This document shows, one piece after another, positions 59,430-64,000 of a stretch of DNA of 64,000 nt (position 1 is the stretch's first letter; every line of letters starts with the position of its first letter). Source of the DNA: Struthio camelus (Eukaryota; Chordata; Aves; Struthioniformes; Struthionidae). The notes beneath the pieces were generated by a model. It ran no database searches. It saw nothing but the letters and a program-made list of their open reading frames with translations, and had not been told where the DNA came from. Both the position numbers and the translations under genes were made by a program. The DNA lies in contig NC_090952.1 in NCBI RefSeq assembly GCF_040807025.1, positions 17,667,068 through 17,731,067 on the forward strand, written 5' to 3'.

Positions 59430-62400
59430 CTTTGTGCATGATTCAGCTGGGATGTTGTCCATGATTAGGGATCTAAAGTATTAAAATACCTATATGAAGA
59501 AAATTGTACTGTTAAATTCAGTGTCATTAAGTTGGTATTGAAAAAAATGCAAGAAATAATTGAGCGTTGCATCAAGGGAAGTGTCATGTTGCATTACACA
59601 AATGTTGCATTAAAACAATATATCAATACCCAAGAAAGGTCCAAGCAAGACTAGCAATAGATTATGAAGTGATAGGAAGAGAGCAAAAAATGAGTTCTTT
59701 ATATGAAGAATTCCAAAAGTTTTTTTAAGAATTTGTGCAATGTTAGTATCTTTCTCTCACATGCAGATTAATGCTTGCTATGTTTCGATCCTTGGGTATG
59801 GTATAGTACAGCTCTCCTGTCAAATGTGTGTTAGTCATGTGTAATGTAAAGAATGGATTGGGAAAGTGGGAGTGGAGACTTTAGCCATTTGCTAAGCTAG
59901 TACACACTAATGGTTCTGGATATGTACAGGAAACCGTTAGTATTGCCATTAAAATCACAGGAAATTAATATCTAATTGTGACAGGGGACAGAGTTAATTA
60001 TAGCAGTGGGATTATAGTAGAGGGATTGCTTGGGGTGGGGGTGGGGGCTCAAGCTGTATTCACCTTTACAAAGCGTGCCAGGACACGAGTGTTGGTTATT
60101 CGGTTGGTTGCTAAACCTTCCAACCCTCTGCCAGTAAATAGGATGAAATTATAATGGGGCACATGAAGTGTAGGTCCATCTAAGTATGCACAGTTTGCCT
60201 AAGGGATATTTGTATATTTTATTTGTTCGGAAAATACCAATATTAGAAGTATCAAACAGGTTCTTGTCTCTTTACCTTTTGAGATCAGACTTGTCTCTTG
60301 TGTCTTTAAACCTATACGGGCATTGTGCTTTTAAAATTATGCATCTGAAAAATTAGCCAGTTGGGAAGGTCATACATTAACTGTCTGTTTTAGCATCTTC
60401 TAGAATGTAACAGTCCAAAAAAAAAAAAAAAGTAATTGTTACAAATTATTAGAGAAAGTGTAGAAGTACAAACGGAAAACATTGGTATGTGACTGTGTAG
60501 ATTCAGGGTAGACTTTCATCTTGAATATGCTACAGCCTGGTCTCCTTCCAGCTGTCTCCCAAACCATACAGGAAAAATAGATGAGTGATGAGGATGGTGA
60601 GTAAAGAGCAGCTTCCACATGCATGACTAAGGGTGTTATGGTAAAGCTTTATGAAATCACAAACGGTATGGAGAAGGTGAATAGGAAGTCACTGTTATTT
60701 CTGCAAATGTAAGAATTAGAGGACAGGCGAAGTTAACGTGTGAAATTCAAAACAAACAAAAGCATTTGATTCTTCACATACAGTGCAGGTGAACAACCAC
60801 AGGATGTTGTGGACGCTAAAATGTACATGGGTTTGACAGGCTAGACAAATTAGTGCAAGAAAATTCTGTGAGAGGTTGTTATACTGGTTCTGATCAGAAA
60901 AGTTTTCAGTCACTCGGAACTGGCAAGCATACCAGGGAAGTATTACTGAATGCTTAGCAATTCAGTCTTCTCTATACATCTGTTACTGGCTGCATTCAGC
61001 CACAGGAGAAAGGGAGAGATGTGCATTTGACTTGATCCACCTTTACAGGTGAGCAGGAATTAAGATAAATAAAATCTGCTGCTTGTTGACATTACTGAGT
61101 TGAGTCTAAATAAGCATATATAATCTAGATGGTCAGCCTATTTTATTCTGGAATTCAAGAAGTGACATAAAGGTAGATGGAGAAGCCAAGAGGTATTTAG
61201 ACTGGATACTTAGAATGGCCTAATAGAATAGGTTTATATCAGACTAATTTATAATCTTTGCCACTTTAAAGTGGCAGTTAATTCGTGTAAGATGCTTTGA
61301 CAAAAGGTAATAAATAGTATCTCAGTAGTGATATTCGCTCCTTCAAGGAACCATATCATCTGGATTGCTTCTAGTTATTAATTGTGGAGTATCTGTGACT
61401 GTTTTGGAGAGAACCGTGAAGAGGACTCAAAGCTGCAAACTGAGATAATTGTATGTTTGGATATTTCTCTAGCAAATTAGAATGAAACACACAAACAGGA
61501 ATTTTGTTGACTGGGAAACTCGCATGCAGATTAATACCGAAAGCATGCAGAAAGAGGGAAGTGCATGGGGAGTGGTAAATTTTTTTGTATGTGTGCCCAT
61601 GTGTGATAGGTTACTCTTGATGGCACCAATCTAGCAATCCACTGACTTTATTTTTAAAGTACGTGAATAATATAATTTATTTTGAGGAGTGTGACTGTAT
61701 GTTAAAGTGTTTTGCTGAATGGAGGCCTAATTCATCTGAAAGTCTTTACAGAGCCACCTTGGCTTCCAAACTGAGGACAGACACTGTCTGTTTGTGAACA
61801 TTGTAGATATCTGGCTGGTCATCCTCAAAAATATGACTGTCCCACTTACGTAACAGGTGCCAGAGCTGAAACTGTCATAGAACAAAATGAGCTAAATTAG
61901 TCATGCTCACTTATATTTGGTTTGCTTGGTGATAAGCATTATACTTATGTATGTAATCCTTTCTGTTCAAGTCTTTTTTTTTTATAAATTAAAAAGAAAA
62001 GTTGTAAGACTTAGCTAATTAGACTTAATCATTAGGTCAGTAACTGGTAAATACCTCTTCTGTAGCAAAATACATGATGGCCAGTCATGTCCTAAGTTTT
62101 CATGAGTCCCTTTCCTTCCTGCATTCCATTTACCTTCTCTTTTTAAGTAACAGATCCCCTCCTAGCCACAGCCTCTACTTGGCTTTAATATGAGATGAAA
62201 TTATCTTGAATGAAAACTGTATGTATTTTAAAATAAATATACTGTGACAGATCAGTTATTAATAGTAGGGATTAGACGTGCAAAGCTGATTTCACTTGAT
62301 GCAATAAATAATATGAATTTCTAGAAGAATAAGGAGACTTTTGGTATCTGCGTTACAAACTTATACATGAGTTTAAGACAGCGTGGATAAACCAGATAAC

Positions 62401-64000
62401 TGCATTTCATGAGACTAAATAAATGCAGGTTGTATGTGTAGGTTTTCCTCCTAATTTTCCTCCATGTAGTGGCAAATGGAATAATAAACTTTAGTAACAA
62501 AGCCTCGTTCTTTATGTAATGAGACATTCTGCTGTTAGTCCTAGCACAAATCAGTGTTTTTTATGATGAAGATGAGGGCAGCATAAGAGTGGTATGGGCC
62601 AGTGCAAGCGAGAGATGAAGCCCTTCAGGTGCCAGAACTTTATTACCTTCGAGCCTGCAGCCTAGTGCCCTCTGGTGAGTGTATGTTTCAGGGTTCCCAT
62701 TCATTTCATTCTCTTCCTCTCTCTTGCTGCTTCCCCCCCAGTATTACATTGGGATATATGAAATTTTCCATTACTTTCAGAAACAAAGTTTGTTGCCAAG
62801 TTAAACCATACTTCTTACCAATCAAATAGATCCATATGGATTATTTATCTTACTAAAAACAAACAAACAAAAATATCCTCATTGCCCTTTTAAGCTCTGT
62901 AAAAGTAGGTTAAATTCACTGTTTTTACCTAGGGGAAGTTTCCTATTGCTGCTTTTGTGTTTCTTTGCGATTGTGCTAATAGTGTACTTCAGTGGAATAC
63001 AACAAGGAGAAAAGAGTGGTCTGTAGGAAAAAGCATTTGACCTGTAGTCTCAAATCTCAAGGGCCAATTTGGGTTACTTTTTTTTTTTTTCCTAGTATAT
63101 GCTTTTCTATGTTGACTATTTTCTAACTGATTTCAAAGTAGAATTGTCTGAATTTTATTTATAAATGCTATATGAGAATTGTATTATACATGTCCCAGAA
63201 GCAATTCTTTAGCTTCTTTAATTTTAAAACTTAATTCTGCTCTCTGTAATCATGTAAGTGGGACTACTGGAAATAATGGGTCTATTTGTTCTAAGTTCAG
63301 TGTTTCGCAGTGGCTACGATAACTTTTCTTCATGCAGAAAACTATTTTGGGACTCTGTATAGGCTGTATTTACTTTTCATGGTTTATGGCAGTCATATGC
63401 ATTTTGAAAGATAGTAATTGTTTTTTGTTATCAAAGAGTATGTTATTCTTTGCAGGGGAAATAGCTACTCAGTCCACCTGCGTTCTGGATCATCCTGATG
63501 GATATGGTTCTGATTTGTGAAATTCACCTTGCAGGATCTCACTGAATGATGATACTGTATCTATTTCTGTTTTATTATTTTGATAGGCAAGTATTGTGTC
63601 TTGTTAGTTCTTACCTGCTCTTGATGGCAGTGTAATAGCTTCTCCTGCTCTGTCAGTAACCTTGAAATTAATGGCTAGTAATGGTTCTCTGAGTAGGAAA
63701 TTGATAAGTGTACCAGCCTGTTCTGAATGATTTTTGGATTGTCAGTAGTAGGGTAAAACCTAACTGGCATTGGCCTATTTCATTTTGATTGCTGTTAACT
63801 TACGAGGTCTTCTTGAAGGGCTTACTCACAGAACTTTTGGGTGTGCTTTTGTGTTTGAAAGGCAGGGTAAGCATCTGTGGGAACGCAACCTGGTTGGAAG
63901 TAGATTGGTAGGAAGAACCTAAACACTGGCTTTTTGGGTTGTAATGGGAGAAGCTGTACTTGTTCCAGGTCAGAACGTGTCAGGATGAGGTAGAGGTAAC

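Larger units (their letters stand above)
39945..64000 (+). other. DACH2: DACH2 intron 1 (partial, runs off the right edge)
   Basis: At least 24 kb of intron starting with a GTGAGT donor. DACH2 intron 1 is very long in other vertebrates, so the absence of exon 2 (the region around NSSRPGRPPKR) is expected; I searched the plus strand by eye and did not find it. The first 600 bp are still CpG-rich. The rest is AT-rich with simple repeats, ancient repeat fossils, three enhancer-like stretches (44,430-44,800; 47,640-47,900; 55,400-55,800) and one exon-like segment (42,286-42,429). I see no other gene. Confidence 0.85.

Noticed and set aside
40000-64000. Search for DACH2 exon 2 and further exons
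   Set aside because: No segment resembling the RPGRPPKR region was seen; a very long first intron is normal for DACH2.

Overview
This 64 kb window is nuclear DNA of a vertebrate, most likely a bird (at least a sauropsid). Coding exons are few and bounded by GT/AG splice sites. Two promoter-associated GC/CpG-rich islands sit in an AT-rich background, and few interspersed repeats are recognisable. There are no bacterial-type operons, CRISPR arrays or phage modules. The species call is inference; the gene calls rest on protein sequence I recognise.

Layout. (1) About 1-18,480, minus strand: the 5' part of CHM, which encodes Rab escort protein 1 (REP1). Coding exon 1 (18,310-18,358) and coding exon 2 (7,678-7,744) are visible. 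The 10.6 kb intron 1 lies between them, and at least 7.7 kb of intron 2 runs off the left edge. (2) About 18,030-18,560: the CHM CpG island promoter, with ZNF143-like, GC-box and YY1-like sites. (3) About 18,560-38,690: an AT-rich intergenic desert holding only decayed repeats and one stretch that looks like a conserved regulatory element. (4) About 38,690-40,530: the DACH2 CpG island promoter and coding exon 1 (39,466-39,944, plus strand). (5) 39,945-64,000: the start of the very long DACH2 intron 1, with no further recognisable DACH2 exon.

CHM and DACH2 stand head to head, with 21,107 bases between their start codons. The same neighbours in the same divergent orientation occur on human Xq21, so this is conserved amniote synteny in a compact form. 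The two genes are not functionally linked. REP1 presents Rab GTPases for geranylgeranylation, while DACH2 is a nuclear transcriptional cofactor of the Ski/Sno/Dac family acting with the Pax-Six-Eya network.

I found no exotic gene system. The features most worth a second look are GC-rich tandem repeats with quadruplex potential at the DACH2 promoter, two exon-like segments that could be unannotated or cryptic exons, four stretches with the look of developmental enhancers, and a scatter of ancient amniote repeat fossils. Most other open reading frames here are chance or GC-driven.
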